A stretch of 46,006 bases of DNA from Mageeibacillus sp. UBA5747 (GTDB lineage Bacteria > Bacillota > Clostridia > Saccharofermentanales > UBA5734): the NCBI GenBank assembly GCA_002419145.1, contig DIFN01000063.1, forward strand, positions 1-46,006. The letters are read 5' to 3'. This document shows, piece by piece, positions 32,033 through 41,120 of this stretch. How positions within the stretch are numbered: the stretch's first letter is position 1; each line of letters starts with the position of its first letter. Position numbers and translations under genes: made by a program. The notes beneath the pieces were generated by a model. It did no database searches, was not told where the DNA came from, and saw only the letters and a list, made by a program, of their open reading frames with translations.

Positions 32033-32767
32033 ATGATTGGATCAGGTACGCTCGTCAATATGGCTGCAATCATTGTCGGTGCTGGACTGGGTTTGCTGGC
32101 CCGCGGGGGCTTGCCGGAGAGGATCCGGCGCACCACACTGCAGGGCATTGGGCTGGCAGTTCTTTTTGTTGGCATCAGCGGGACGCTGGTCCAGATGCTC
32201 AAGGTTGAAGGCAATATTCTGACCAGTCACCAGACCATGCTGATGATCCTGTCTTTGGTCATCGGCAGCCTGATTGGCGGAGCCCTCAACCTCGAGCAAC
32301 GCTTGGAAAACTTGGGCGGTCTCATGCAGCGCCTTTTCAGGGTCAATGGCCAGAATTCTACGTTTGTCGAGGGGTTTGTCTCGGCAACCATCCTCTATTG
32401 TGTTGGCGCCATGTCCATTCTCGGCGCCCTGGAAGATGGTCTGACTGGTCATGCCACCACGCTGTACGCCAAATCCATCCTCGACGGAACGGTTGCGATT
32501 TTTTTCACTGCCACGCTCGGCAGCGGAGTCTTCCTCTCCGCACTGTCGGTGGGCTTGTACCAAGGCGCGATCACCCTGATGGCCCAATCTCTGCAGCCCT
32601 ATATGAGCGATGCTCTGGTCAGCCAGCTGTCGCTGGTCGGTTCCGTCCTGATCGCTGGCATTGGCTTGAATTTCCTGCTCGAGAAAAAAATTGCCATCGG
32701 CAATTTGCTCCCGGCGGTTTTTGTCCCCGTCCTCTATGCAATTCTTCAGGCTATCTGGCCTTTTTAA
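32033..32767 (+). CDS. DUF554 membrane protein
   Basis: 244 residues with about seven hydrophobic segments. It shows the DUF554 (YdfK-like) pattern: GTLVNMAAIIVGAGLG near the start, GLAVLFVGISGTL, LVIGSLIGGALNLE, FVSATILYCVGAMSILGALEDG and AVFVPVLYAIL. Function unknown; a transport role is often supposed. GAGGAG precedes the ATG by 8 bases. It diverges from the uridine-kinase-like gene across 142 bases, where GTATCATC (31962-31969) and GATGATAC (31995-32002) form an 8-base inverted repeat. Confidence 0.88.
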   Translation: MIGSGTLVNMAAIIVGAGLGLLARGGLPERIRRTTLQGIGLAVLFVGISGTLVQMLKVEGNILTSHQTMLMILSLVIGSLIGGALNLEQRLENLGGLMQRLFRVNGQNSTFVEGFVSATILYCVGAMSILGALEDGLTGHATTLYAKSILDGTVAIFFTATLGSGVFLSALSVGLYQGAITLMAQSLQPYMSDALVSQLSLVGSVLIAGIGLNFLLEKKIAIGNLLPAVFVPVLYAILQAIWPF

Positions 32768-32869
32768 GTCAATTTCAGTCAGTTTTTTGACGGTTTTTAT
32801 TGACGGATTTTCAGGAGCAGTTCAAAATAATCAATCAAGGCTCGGCCTTGCCAGTCCAGGTTTTCGGTC

Positions 32870-32898
32870 CTGTCACCCTTTGCCATTTTGATTATATT
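32870..32898 (+). promoter_or_regulatory. Candidate promoter of the first amino-acid transporter
   Basis: CTGTCA (32870-32875) and TATATT (32893-32898), 17 bases apart, 36 bases before the start of the binding-protein gene. Confidence 0.4.
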
Positions 32899-32933
32899 TG
32901 ATCACAAATGAGTATGAACCAGAGGAGAAATGC

Positions 32934-33764
32934 ATGCGTCACACAAAAAAAATCGTCGCCCTGGCCTTGGCCAGCGTTCTGTCCCTGAGCCTTCTGGCCG
33001 GCTGTGCCAAAAAGGAAAACAATGAATTCAAGGTCGGATTGGAATGCAACTATGCCCCTTTCAACTGGACCCAGACCGACACCAGCAACGGCGCTGTCCC
33101 GATCAGCAATAGCCCTGGCGAATATGCGGGTGGCTATGATGTCGAGATTGCTAAAAAAATTGCCGCCCAGCTCGGCAAAGAACTGGTCATCGTCAAGACC
33201 GAATGGGATGGCCTGATTCCAGCCCTGACCTCCGGCAAGATCGACGCCATCATCGCCGGCATGTCCCCGACCGAGGAGCGCAAAGCCACCGTCGATTTCT
33301 CCGACTCCTACTACCGTTCTGACCTGGTCGTCGTTGTCAAGAAAGACAGCCCTTTCGCCTCTGCTCAGTCTTTGGCTGACCTGAACGGGGCCAAAATCAC
33401 CGCCCAGCTCAATACCTTCCATTACGAAGTTGTCGATCAGATCGCCGGCGTCGACAAACAGACCGCCATGGATAATTTCCCAGCCATGATTGTCGCCGTA
33501 GCATCCGGCAAGATCGACGGCTACGTCTCGGAAAAACCTGGCGCCATCTCAGCCGTCGCAGCTAATAAGGATCTGACCTATGTTGAATTCGCAGCCGGCC
33601 AGGGTTTCACCTATGCCGATGAAAATGTCGCCGTCGCGGTAGCAGTCAAAAAGGGCAGCACCGATCTGATCCAGTCGATCGATGCAGCCTTGGCAAAAAT
33701 CCCGCAAGACCAGCGCGACGCCCTGATGGAAGCCGCGATCAAAACCCAGCCGGTTACCCAGTAA
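32934..33764 (+). CDS. Amino-acid ABC transporter solute-binding lipoprotein
   Basis: 276 residues. Lipobox LLAGC with Cys24, then a family 3 binding domain: FKVGLECNYAPFNW, GYDVEIAKKIAAQLG, WDGLIPALTSGKIDAIIAGM and SPTEERKATVDFS. It binds an amino acid outside the membrane, likely polar or basic, and passes it to the permease encoded 5 bases downstream. ATG at 32934 follows GAGGAGAAATGC. Confidence 0.92.
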   Translation: MRHTKKIVALALASVLSLSLLAGCAKKENNEFKVGLECNYAPFNWTQTDTSNGAVPISNSPGEYAGGYDVEIAKKIAAQLGKELVIVKTEWDGLIPALTSGKIDAIIAGMSPTEERKATVDFSDSYYRSDLVVVVKKDSPFASAQSLADLNGAKITAQLNTFHYEVVDQIAGVDKQTAMDNFPAMIVAVASGKIDGYVSEKPGAISAVAANKDLTYVEFAAGQGFTYADENVAVAVAVKKGSTDLIQSIDAALAKIPQDQRDALMEAAIKTQPVTQ

Positions 33765-33769
33765 GCACC

Positions 33770-34603
33770 ATGGGCGTTGCAGCCATTGGATTCGCACTGA
33801 CCACGCTGCCGGAAACATTCTGGGCTTGGGTCCTGTTTATCATCCGACAGTATGGCGCACTCTTTCTAACCGGGGCCGGCAACACACTGCTGATTGCCAT
33901 CACAGGCACCGCGGCCGGCTTTTTGATTGGGCTTCTCGTCGCCATCGTACGCACGATCCCGCTCAAGCCATCGACACCGTTTTTGATCCGCAGACTGGTC
34001 AAATTCGCCCAGTTCCTGCTGACCGTATACATCGAAGTCTTCCGCGGTACGCCGATGATTGTCCAGGCCATGGTTCTTTACTATGGCTCTTCACAGCTTT
34101 TCGGCTGGAACCTTTCAGCCATCCTGGCCGGTATCCTGATCGTCTCAATCAACACCGGTGCTTATATGGCTGAGATCATCCGTGGCGGCATTGACTCGAT
34201 CGACCGCGGTCAGACGGAAGCCGCGCAGGCCATCGGCATGAACCATGTCAAGACCATGATCTACGTGATCCTGCCGCAGGCCATCCGCAACATCCTGCCG
34301 GCGACCGGCAATGAGCTGGTCGTCAACATCAAAGACACCTCGGTGCTCAATGTCATTTCCGTCACCGAACTGTTCTTCATGAGCAAATCCGCAGCTGGCA
34401 CCTACCTGCGTTATTTTGAAGTGTTTTTTGTCACCAGCGTAATCTACCTGATCCTGACCCTAACCGTCACCCGCCTGCTCCGACTTTTGGAGAAAAAGCT
34501 CGACGGGCCGGACAGTTACACCATCATGGGCTCACAGACCACTCCAGACGGCATGATCCATGTGCACCATGGCGATGCCAGCCTGGCCATCCGCGGAAAG
34601 TGA
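33770..34603 (+). CDS. Amino-acid ABC transporter permease
   Basis: 277 residues. His/Glu/Gln-type permease with VYIEVFRGTPMIVQAMV, NTGAYMAEIIRGGI and the ATPase-contact loop GQTEAAQAIGMNHVKTMIYV. About five transmembrane segments; the last 30 residues are a hydrophilic tail. Only a weak ribosome site is seen, and the start is 5 bases after the preceding stop, so translation is probably coupled. Confidence 0.92.
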   Translation: MGVAAIGFALTTLPETFWAWVLFIIRQYGALFLTGAGNTLLIAITGTAAGFLIGLLVAIVRTIPLKPSTPFLIRRLVKFAQFLLTVYIEVFRGTPMIVQAMVLYYGSSQLFGWNLSAILAGILIVSINTGAYMAEIIRGGIDSIDRGQTEAAQAIGMNHVKTMIYVILPQAIRNILPATGNELVVNIKDTSVLNVISVTELFFMSKSAAGTYLRYFEVFFVTSVIYLILTLTVTRLLRLLEKKLDGPDSYTIMGSQTTPDGMIHVHHGDASLAIRGK

Positions 34604-34613
34604 GGGAGCCAGC

Positions 34614-35393
34614 ATGAATCTCACCTCCTCTGCTTCCCCACGCTCTGGCGATTCTGATACCATCATCGAAATCGTCCATCTGAGCAAGAAATTTGGCGCC
34701 AATGAAGTCCTGCGCGATATCGATTTCAACGTCCAGAAAGGCGAAGTCGTCTCAATCATTGGGTCATCCGGTTCTGGCAAATCGACCTTGCTGCGCTGCA
34801 TCAATCTCCTCGAGACACCCACCTCCGGCGACATCCTGCACCATGGCGAGAGCATTCTCCGTGGCAGCAACCGGGTATCGGAATATCGTACCCATGTCGG
34901 CATGGTTTTCCAGCAATTCAATCTCTTCAACAACATGAACGTGCTTGACAATTGCCTGGTTGGGCAAATCCGCGTTCTGGGACGCAAGCCTGATGAAGCG
35001 CGCCAGAAAGCCCTGTCCTACCTGGAGAAAGTCGGCATGGCCCAGTTCATGAATGCCAAGCCGCGCCAGCTTTCCGGCGGCCAGAAGCAGCGGGCTGCCA
35101 TCGCCCGAGCCCTGGCCATGGAGCCTGAGATCCTGCTCTTTGATGAACCGACCTCGGCGCTCGATCCTGAAATGGTTGGCGAAGTGCTCAAGGTCATGCG
35201 CGATTTGGCCAATTCCGGCCTAACCATGCTCGTTGTCACACACGAAATGCAGTTTGCCCGTGAAGTCAGCAACCGGGTTGTCTTCATGGACAAGGGCGTG
35301 ATTGTCGAGGATGACCGCCCTGAGATCATTTTCAACGCGCCGCGCCAGGAACGGACCCGGATTTTCCTCGACCGGATTCTGGAACGAAACTAA
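34614..35393 (+). CDS. Amino-acid ABC transporter ATPase (GlnQ/HisP type)
   Basis: 259 residues. Walker A GSSGSGKST (about 50-58), signature LSGGQKQRAAIARAL, Walker B LLFDEPTSALD and switch His in VVTHEMQFAREV. It powers the transporter encoded by the two genes before it, with 10 bases between. The ATG at 34614 follows GGGAG; the frame open upstream overlaps the permease gene. Confidence 0.94.
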   Translation: MNLTSSASPRSGDSDTIIEIVHLSKKFGANEVLRDIDFNVQKGEVVSIIGSSGSGKSTLLRCINLLETPTSGDILHHGESILRGSNRVSEYRTHVGMVFQQFNLFNNMNVLDNCLVGQIRVLGRKPDEARQKALSYLEKVGMAQFMNAKPRQLSGGQKQRAAIARALAMEPEILLFDEPTSALDPEMVGEVLKVMRDLANSGLTMLVVTHEMQFAREVSNRVVFMDKGVIVEDDRPEIIFNAPRQERTRIFLDRILERN

Positions 35394-35423
35394 CCAGCGG
35401 GATTTCTGCGAGGAGTCTGCCCT

Positions 35424-36068
35424 ATGACCCCTGACCATCCTCATGACAGCGACCGCACCGCCCAGGAAGCAGTCCCCTGCCCCTGGGCAGTTTCGGATCC
35501 GCTGTACCGCCAGTATCACGACCTTGAATGGGGGCGCCCCCTGCATAACGACCGGGCGCTGTTTGAGCTTTTGATCCTCGAAGGAATGCAGGCCGGTCTG
35601 AGCTGGCTGACCATCCTGCGCAAGCGGGAAAATTTCCGCTGCGCGTTTTCTGGTTTTGACCCTGAACAAGTGGCTCGGTTTGACGAGGGAAAGGTGGCTG
35701 CGCTGCTTTGCGATCCCGGGATCATTCGCAATCGCCTCAAGATCCGGGCCGCAATCACCAATGCCCAGGCCTTTCTCAAGCTGCAGGCCGAGTTTTCTAG
35801 TTTTGACCACTACGTGTGGTCGTTTGTCGCCGGCCAGCCAGTTGTCAACGCCCCGGTCTCCCTGGCCGATGTGCCAGCCCGCACCGAACTATCCGACCGT
35901 CTGAGCAAAGACCTCACCCGCCGCGGCTTCAAATTCGTCGGCTCAACGATCTGCTATGCCTTCCTGCAGGCAGCTGGTCTGGTCAACGACCATCTGGTCA
36001 GCTGCCCGGGTCATCCTGGAACCGCAGAGCGACTCAGTCAGCTGGCTCCTGACGCTCATCCAGAATGA
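35424..36068 (+). CDS. tag: DNA-3-methyladenine glycosylase I
   Basis: 214 residues. Very close to E. coli Tag: PCPWAVSDPLYRQYHDLEWG (zinc Cys19 and the following His), the LEGMQAGLSWLTILRKRENF block with the catalytic-region Glu53, GIIRNRLKIRAAITNA, RRGFKFVGSTICYAFLQA and the C-terminal zinc ligands in NDHLVSC. It removes 3-methyladenine from alkylated DNA. AGGAG precedes the ATG. Its stop overlaps the start of the next gene (ATGA). Confidence 0.95.
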   Translation: MTPDHPHDSDRTAQEAVPCPWAVSDPLYRQYHDLEWGRPLHNDRALFELLILEGMQAGLSWLTILRKRENFRCAFSGFDPEQVARFDEGKVAALLCDPGIIRNRLKIRAAITNAQAFLKLQAEFSSFDHYVWSFVAGQPVVNAPVSLADVPARTELSDRLSKDLTRRGFKFVGSTICYAFLQAAGLVNDHLVSCPGHPGTAERLSQLAPDAHPE

Positions 36069-36799
36069 GCTCGCGGCCACAAGTCTGGGCCCATCGCGGA
36101 GCCAGTTCCGAGGCCCCGGAAAACTCCCTGGCAGCTTTTGCGCGGGCAATCGCAGTCGGCGCCGATGGCATCGAACTCGATGTCCAGCGCACAGCGGATG
36201 GTATTCTGGTCGTCACCCATGATGAAACGACCGATCGTCTGACTGGTCAGCCGGGACAGGTTGCCCAGCTGACGCTTGCTGACTTGCGCCGGCTCGATTT
36301 TGCCGCATTCTGGCCGGATCAGCCTGCAGTCATTCTGCCCACGCTGGATGAGGTGCTCGATCTGTGTCGCAACACCAGCCTTCGGATCAACATTGAGCTG
36401 AAAAACAGCGAAGTCCCTTATCGGGGCATGGAAAAGCAAGTGGTCGGCCGAGTAAAGGCATTTGGCCTCCAGGACCAGGTGATCTATTCCAGCTTCAATC
36501 CCATGAGTCTGTGGCGCTTGAGCTGGATTGCACCTCATGCACCAAAGGGCTACCTGTACAGCGACGTCCGACCCAGACCTTGGCTGCCAGCCTGTCTGAC
36601 CGGTGTCACTGCACTCCACCCGTCCACAGCCAACCTGGGCGTGCCCGGCCTGGTTCTGAGAGCCCACAGTCACAGATTAGCCGTCCATGTCTGGACGGTC
36701 GATGAGCCCGGACAGTGGGAGCAGTGCCGTCAGCTGGCAATCGATGCGATCATCACCAACCAGCCTCGGGAAGCGCTGGAATTTTACAACCGTATTTGA
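36065..36799 (+). CDS. Glycerophosphodiester phosphodiesterase
   Basis: 244 residues. HRGASSEAPENSLAAF with catalytic His10/Arg11 and a following Glu, metal ligands in GIELDVQ (Glu and Asp), HDETTDRLT with the second His, and INIELKNS. It hydrolyses glycerophosphodiesters to glycerol 3-phosphate and an alcohol. No signal peptide, so cytoplasmic. Start overlaps the tag stop by four bases, so the two are translationally coupled although their roles differ. It converges on the MATE gene with 97 bases between and no clear terminator. Confidence 0.9.
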   Translation: MSSRPQVWAHRGASSEAPENSLAAFARAIAVGADGIELDVQRTADGILVVTHDETTDRLTGQPGQVAQLTLADLRRLDFAAFWPDQPAVILPTLDEVLDLCRNTSLRINIELKNSEVPYRGMEKQVVGRVKAFGLQDQVIYSSFNPMSLWRLSWIAPHAPKGYLYSDVRPRPWLPACLTGVTALHPSTANLGVPGLVLRAHSHRLAVHVWTVDEPGQWEQCRQLAIDAIITNQPREALEFYNRI

Positions 36800-36896
36800 A
36801 ACCGTATTTGACTTATCCCCGCTTAATGTTGCCGCCGGCCGGGCCAGGGATCGCGCTAAGGGTGGTGCCTGGGATGGTAATTGGAGGTCGGTTTGC

Positions 36897-38267
36897 TCAG
36901 CCCGTAATAGCCCCGGTCCCAGCTCCCGCCAGGGCTGCTTTTTTCCAGCGGCCACTGAGGTAGTAGGGCAAGATTGCCAAAAGGCCAACCAGCCAACCGG
37001 CACCGTAGCTGAAGAACATGGCGTCCCGGCCGAACCAGTGGACGAACAGGTAGGCAAAAGGGACGCGGACCAGCCACAGGGCCAAGAGGGTGGCGACCAG
37101 AGGGATGAACGTACTGCCCGCCCCGCGCATGGCGCCATTCAAAACAAACTGGATCGCCAGCAGGAAGTAGAACGGAACCACAGTGACCAAATAGACCTGG
37201 CCGGCTTCGATCACAGCCGGGCTGGCGGTGAACAGCTTGAGCAACGTGCCGGAAAACAAAAGTAACAGGGCACAGATCACAAGACTCAGGCCGACCGATA
37301 ACTTCAGGGTTGCATGGATGCCGGACTGGACCCGGTCCCAGCGCCCGGCACCGACATTCTGGCCGACAAAGGTTGTGATCGCGTTGGAAAAAGTCAGCAG
37401 CGGCAAGAAAGCGAACGCATCAATTTTGTTGGCGGCATTATAGCCTGCCATGAAATCGGACTGAAAGCTGTTGATCAGGGCCTGGAGCACGATGGCCCCA
37501 ATGGCAAAGGACATATTCTGCAAACTGACCGGCAAACCGATGCGCAGGCTATCTGCGAGTAGCTGCCAGTCAAAAATCAGGTTTTTCAAGTTGATCTTGA
37601 TATGTAAATTGACCTTGTTGATGTGGAGGATCCCATATACAAATGAGAATCCCTGGGCGATGACGGTGGCCCAGGCCACACCAGCCACACCCCAGTCAAA
37701 AGCAATGACAAACAACAGGTCCAGCACAATATTGATGACCGTGGCGATGCCAACATAGATCAGGGGCGAACGACTGTCACCGAGTCCCTGCAGGATACCA
37801 CTATTGATATTGAAACCGAATACGGCTAACGTACCGACAAAGGTGATCTGCATATAAGTTGTCGCCAGGTCAATCGTGTCCGGCGGCGTGTGGATCAACA
37901 AAAGGATCGGCCGGCTGACCAGGAGCCCGATGCCTCCGATCACGATAGCCATGGCAAACATGGCGATATACAAGGTGTCCACGGTGCGCCGGACACGATC
38001 CATGTCACCGGCGCCAAAATACTGGGCAATAATGACACTCGCCCCCATGCTCAAGCCCATGAACAGGGAAATGATCATGAACACAATCGGGAACGTGGTC
38101 CCGACCGCGGCCAGGGCTTCGGTGCCGACAAAGCGGCCGACGACAGCACTGTCGACCATGTTGTACAGCTGCTGGAGCAGATTGCCCAGGAGCATGGGAA
38201 TGGAAAAGCGCACCAGCAGGCGATAGGGACTACCTTCCATCATATTGAGTGCAGCATGATGAGACAT
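36897..38267 (-). CDS. MATE-family efflux protein
   Basis: 456 residues with about twelve transmembrane helices in two homologous halves. FSIPMLLGNLLQQLYNMVDS at the first helix and the DSAVVGRFVGTEALAAVG loop are MATE hallmarks, with LINSFQSDFMAGYNAANKID as the repeat in the second half. It exports drugs or other organic cations using a Na+ or H+ gradient; substrate unknown. ATG at 38267 follows AGGAGG; the eight codons upstream lack a site. It follows the DUF4153 gene by 101 bases on the same strand. Confidence 0.92.
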   Translation of the reverse strand: MSHHAALNMMEGSPYRLLVRFSIPMLLGNLLQQLYNMVDSAVVGRFVGTEALAAVGTTFPIVFMIISLFMGLSMGASVIIAQYFGAGDMDRVRRTVDTLYIAMFAMAIVIGGIGLLVSRPILLLIHTPPDTIDLATTYMQITFVGTLAVFGFNINSGILQGLGDSRSPLIYVGIATVINIVLDLLFVIAFDWGVAGVAWATVIAQGFSFVYGILHINKVNLHIKINLKNLIFDWQLLADSLRIGLPVSLQNMSFAIGAIVLQALINSFQSDFMAGYNAANKIDAFAFLPLLTFSNAITTFVGQNVGAGRWDRVQSGIHATLKLSVGLSLVICALLLLFSGTLLKLFTASPAVIEAGQVYLVTVVPFYFLLAIQFVLNGAMRGAGSTFIPLVATLLALWLVRVPFAYLFVHWFGRDAMFFSYGAGWLVGLLAILPYYLSGRWKKAALAGAGTGAITG

Positions 38268-38368
38268 CAAGGACCTCCTCGAATCGTTCACTCGGTTGAC
38301 TTGCGCAGCGGATGGTCAGCCGGGTGTCCGCTGGCACCCAGACCGTTTCAACAGGCATTTTGAACCTT

Positions 38369-40192
38369 TCAGGTCTCTTTGACAAACAGCATGGCTGGAT
38401 AGAAATAATAGCGCATCTGACCCTGATCATAGGTCAGCTCAATAGCGTTGAACACGATGATGGCCTCAAGTCCGGGGGCTGTGATTGCGCAAGTCATGTC
38501 TGCCAGGGAGGCTGTTGTCTGTGTGCCGCCAGAGCTCAGAGGGTACCTGGCGACCAGTTCCTCGGCGTAGTCAGCCAGCGTCTGGTCCACAAGCACCTCA
38601 CCATCGAGCATGATCTTGATCGCGGGCAGATTGTTGTTGGTTTTGACTGACCAGCTGATCGTGTAGTGGCCCTTCGCACCATCCAAAGCAACTGGGATCG
38701 GAACCGCCCCGGAGTCGAACTGGTTTGGCAGGCTGATGGCCCAGTGATAGCCTGTGAGCGGGATCACGCCCACGGGCAAAGTCAGAAAGGTCGTCGCATA
38801 GTCAAGCGGCATGCCGGGATCAACATCAGCCCAGGTTGGTTCAAACCCCAGACGGGATGGGAAATTCTCCGTATTGCGCAGGGCGGGATCGAACCATTCC
38901 GGTAGCCTGGCATCCTCGGCATAAGCCAGATATAAGATCGCGTCTGTGATTGCCTCCCGAGTGGCACGGTCAGGCTTCGTAGGAGCCGGCTGGATTTGGC
39001 CATCAGCCAGCATTCCTTGGGCAGTCAGGAGGTTTTCCAGGCGGCTGGCCTGGGCCGTCACCGGCAAGGCCTGGTAGCCCAGCACCGGCAGGACGGATAT
39101 CCCTGCGACTAGGCAGACCAGCGCTGCGATCGGCACATGGGCCTTGGCTTTTTTGACAATCAGGAGCACGGCCGCGACCAAAGCAATCAAGCAGATCAGG
39201 GCAAACGCGTACTCGGCCGTCTTCAGGCCTGACTGGCGCAGGCGCACCACCAGAGCCCAGGCTTCGAAGACCAGGATCACCCAAGCTGCCATGGGGTAAA
39301 TGCGCCGGTAGAAACGGGCCAGACCGGTCTCATACGTAGTCACCATAATGTGGAGCCAGATGCCGCCGATGGTATAGGCTGTGGCAATGCTGGCCAGCTG
39401 GTTGAATTGGGGCCAGCTGCCGGTGATCACCACGCGCCCGGTCCAGACCAGCAAGACCGCCGTCAAGGCCAGGGCGATCGGAATCACAATATATCCGAAC
39501 AAGATTTCGATGAAGCGCGGCTGTTTCTGGGCTGTCTCCCGCCGTTCGTCCGTGACACCTTTGCGGAAATCCGGAAAATAGCCAACAAACAGGGTGAACG
39601 CCAGAACGCCTGACAGTGTGGCGATGTGCATGAAAACCTTTGCGCTCAAGTCGCGATAAATCAGTGCCTTGATCGCCCCTGCCACACCGGATGTGCCACC
39701 CATGATGACCAGGCCGTAAATCAGGGCTATGAAAAAGGCTTTGTGGGTCATGAAAAAGGCGCGGGCAAAGTCGGACTGGTCGGGAGGATAGGCAGACAGA
39801 ATCACGAAGGCCAGCAGGCTGACCAAGATGGCCACACCGACCCTGGATAAGGCCAGTCCTGTTGGCCTGTCAGCTGGCAGATACAGGGCCAGGAAGGTAA
39901 CGACAAAGGCCCCGGCGCCCAGAAGATTGGCACCAAGAAATGCCGTGCGCTGATTGATTCGGCTTTGGACGCCTGTGATGGCAGCCATGCTCAGGACACC
40001 TGACAGCGCCAGGGCCCACTGTAAACTGGTGAGGATTTCCTGATACGTATCCTGGATGGGATAATCGAGCTGGATCCGGACCATGGTCACGGCAGCAAAA
40101 GCCAGTGCGCTGGCGATCGTAGCTGGGAACGTCTGGAAAGCCCGGGCTGCGCCTCTGAAAATCTGGACAATCGACCGGGTAAAAGTATTCAT
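38369..40192 (-). CDS. DUF4153-type multi-spanning membrane protein
   Basis: 607 residues. About ten to twelve hydrophobic segments between residues 20 and 400, with a long soluble C-terminal region (about 405-607) that contains few hydrophobic stretches and probably lies outside the membrane. The N-terminal pattern (FPATIASALAFAAVTMVRI, ALALSGVLSMAAI) fits DUF4153. Function unknown. ATG at 40192 follows GGGGGAAATGGC. A hairpin with U-run and a TATAAT box lie just upstream (40213-40261). Confidence 0.75.
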   Translation of the reverse strand: MNTFTRSIVQIFRGAARAFQTFPATIASALAFAAVTMVRIQLDYPIQDTYQEILTSLQWALALSGVLSMAAITGVQSRINQRTAFLGANLLGAGAFVVTFLALYLPADRPTGLALSRVGVAILVSLLAFVILSAYPPDQSDFARAFFMTHKAFFIALIYGLVIMGGTSGVAGAIKALIYRDLSAKVFMHIATLSGVLAFTLFVGYFPDFRKGVTDERRETAQKQPRFIEILFGYIVIPIALALTAVLLVWTGRVVITGSWPQFNQLASIATAYTIGGIWLHIMVTTYETGLARFYRRIYPMAAWVILVFEAWALVVRLRQSGLKTAEYAFALICLIALVAAVLLIVKKAKAHVPIAALVCLVAGISVLPVLGYQALPVTAQASRLENLLTAQGMLADGQIQPAPTKPDRATREAITDAILYLAYAEDARLPEWFDPALRNTENFPSRLGFEPTWADVDPGMPLDYATTFLTLPVGVIPLTGYHWAISLPNQFDSGAVPIPVALDGAKGHYTISWSVKTNNNLPAIKIMLDGEVLVDQTLADYAEELVARYPLSSGGTQTTASLADMTCAITAPGLEAIIVFNAIELTYDQGQMRYYFYPAMLFVKET

Positions 40193-40212
40193 GCCATTTC
40201 CCCCTGTCTTGT

Positions 40213-40255
40213 AAAAAGCTGCAGCAGCAGGTCGCTTCACCTGGGCTACAGCTTT
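40213..40255 (-). terminator. Terminator or leader hairpin before the DUF4153 gene
   Basis: AAAGCTG (40215-40221) pairs with CAGCTTT (40249-40255) and CAGGT (40228-40232) with ACCTG (40239-40243). On the minus strand the stem ends in T5. It lies about 50 bases after the ABC ATPase gene stop. A TATAAT box (40261-40256) precedes it on the same strand, so it may instead be the first structure of the DUF4153 transcript. Confidence 0.6.
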
Positions 40256-40303
40256 ATTATAGGGGGTGTTGTCCTGGAAAAGACAAGGTGAGGGGTTACA
40301 GGT

Positions 40304-41107
40304 TCATGCAAAATCAGACGGGCTGTCCTCAAGGTCGAAATCCCATTGCCCGAGGGGGTTGGTGAAGGTCCGCGCTTTGACGCCATAGACATAGGCGATG
40401 TGGCCTTCGTGCAGGACATCTTTCGGATCGCCATCAGCCACAATGCGGCCTTCGTGCATCAGGCAGACCCGACTGCAGACCCGGGCTGCCGCCCGCAGAT
40501 CGTGCAGGACCAGGATCACCAGCTTACCGGCATCGGCCAGCTGGCGGGCCAGGCGCAGCAGTTGGCTGGCATGGCGGATATCCTGGCTGGCAGTCATTTC
40601 ATCAAGTAAGACAATCGGTGTATCCTGGGCCAGAAGCCGGGCGATCATCACCCGTTGCCGTTCGCCGCCGGATAAAGTCGTGACAAATTGCTCCGCTTCT
40701 GCTTCGCATTCCGCCTGGACCATGCATGCTCGGGCCACAGCCAGGTCTTCGTCTGACCAGGCCGCCAGGCTGGAGGCGTACGGGTGGCGGCCCATCAGGA
40801 CAATCTCTTGTGCCTTGAAATCAAAAGGCACCACCGTGTCCTGAGGCAAAAAAGACAGCTGGCGTGCCAGCTGGCGCGGATTAAAATGCTGCAGCGATTT
40901 GCCCGTGATCCGGACCTCCCCAGCGGTCGGTTTGACCAGTCCGGCCAGCACGCGCAGGAATGTCGACTTGCCGACGCCGTTGGGGCCACAGATGCCGATG
41001 ATTTCACCGGGCCGGGCAGAAAAGGTGATCTGGTCAAGGATCGTGCGCGGCTGGGGCAGCCGGACCTCGAAGGTGATCCCCTGGCACTCCAGAATCGGTT
41101 CTGGCAT
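40304..41107 (-). CDS. Iron/cobalamin-type ABC transporter ATPase (FecE/BtuD-like)
   Basis: 267 residues. Walker A GPNGVGKST (about 41-49), HPYASSLAAWS region typical of FecE-type proteins, signature LSGGERQRVMIARLL and Walker B IVLLDEMTASQD. The Walker B extension is odd: the usual DEPTSxLD reads DEMTASQD, with Met for Pro and Gln for Leu. The catalytic Glu is kept, so activity is expected. Start ATG follows GGAGGTGGACCGG. It follows the permease gene by 13 bases; the three genes form an uptake system for a metal chelate. Confidence 0.92.
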   Translation of the reverse strand: MPEPILECQGITFEVRLPQPRTILDQITFSARPGEIIGICGPNGVGKSTFLRVLAGLVKPTAGEVRITGKSLQHFNPRQLARQLSFLPQDTVVPFDFKAQEIVLMGRHPYASSLAAWSDEDLAVARACMVQAECEAEAEQFVTTLSGGERQRVMIARLLAQDTPIVLLDEMTASQDIRHASQLLRLARQLADAGKLVILVLHDLRAAARVCSRVCLMHEGRIVADGDPKDVLHEGHIAYVYGVKARTFTNPLGQWDFDLEDSPSDFA

Positions 41108-41120
41108 CCGGTCCACCTCC

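Noticed and set aside
32768..32933. Terminator after the DUF554 gene
   Set aside because: There are T-runs near 32785-32800 but only a 4-base stem, too weak to call.
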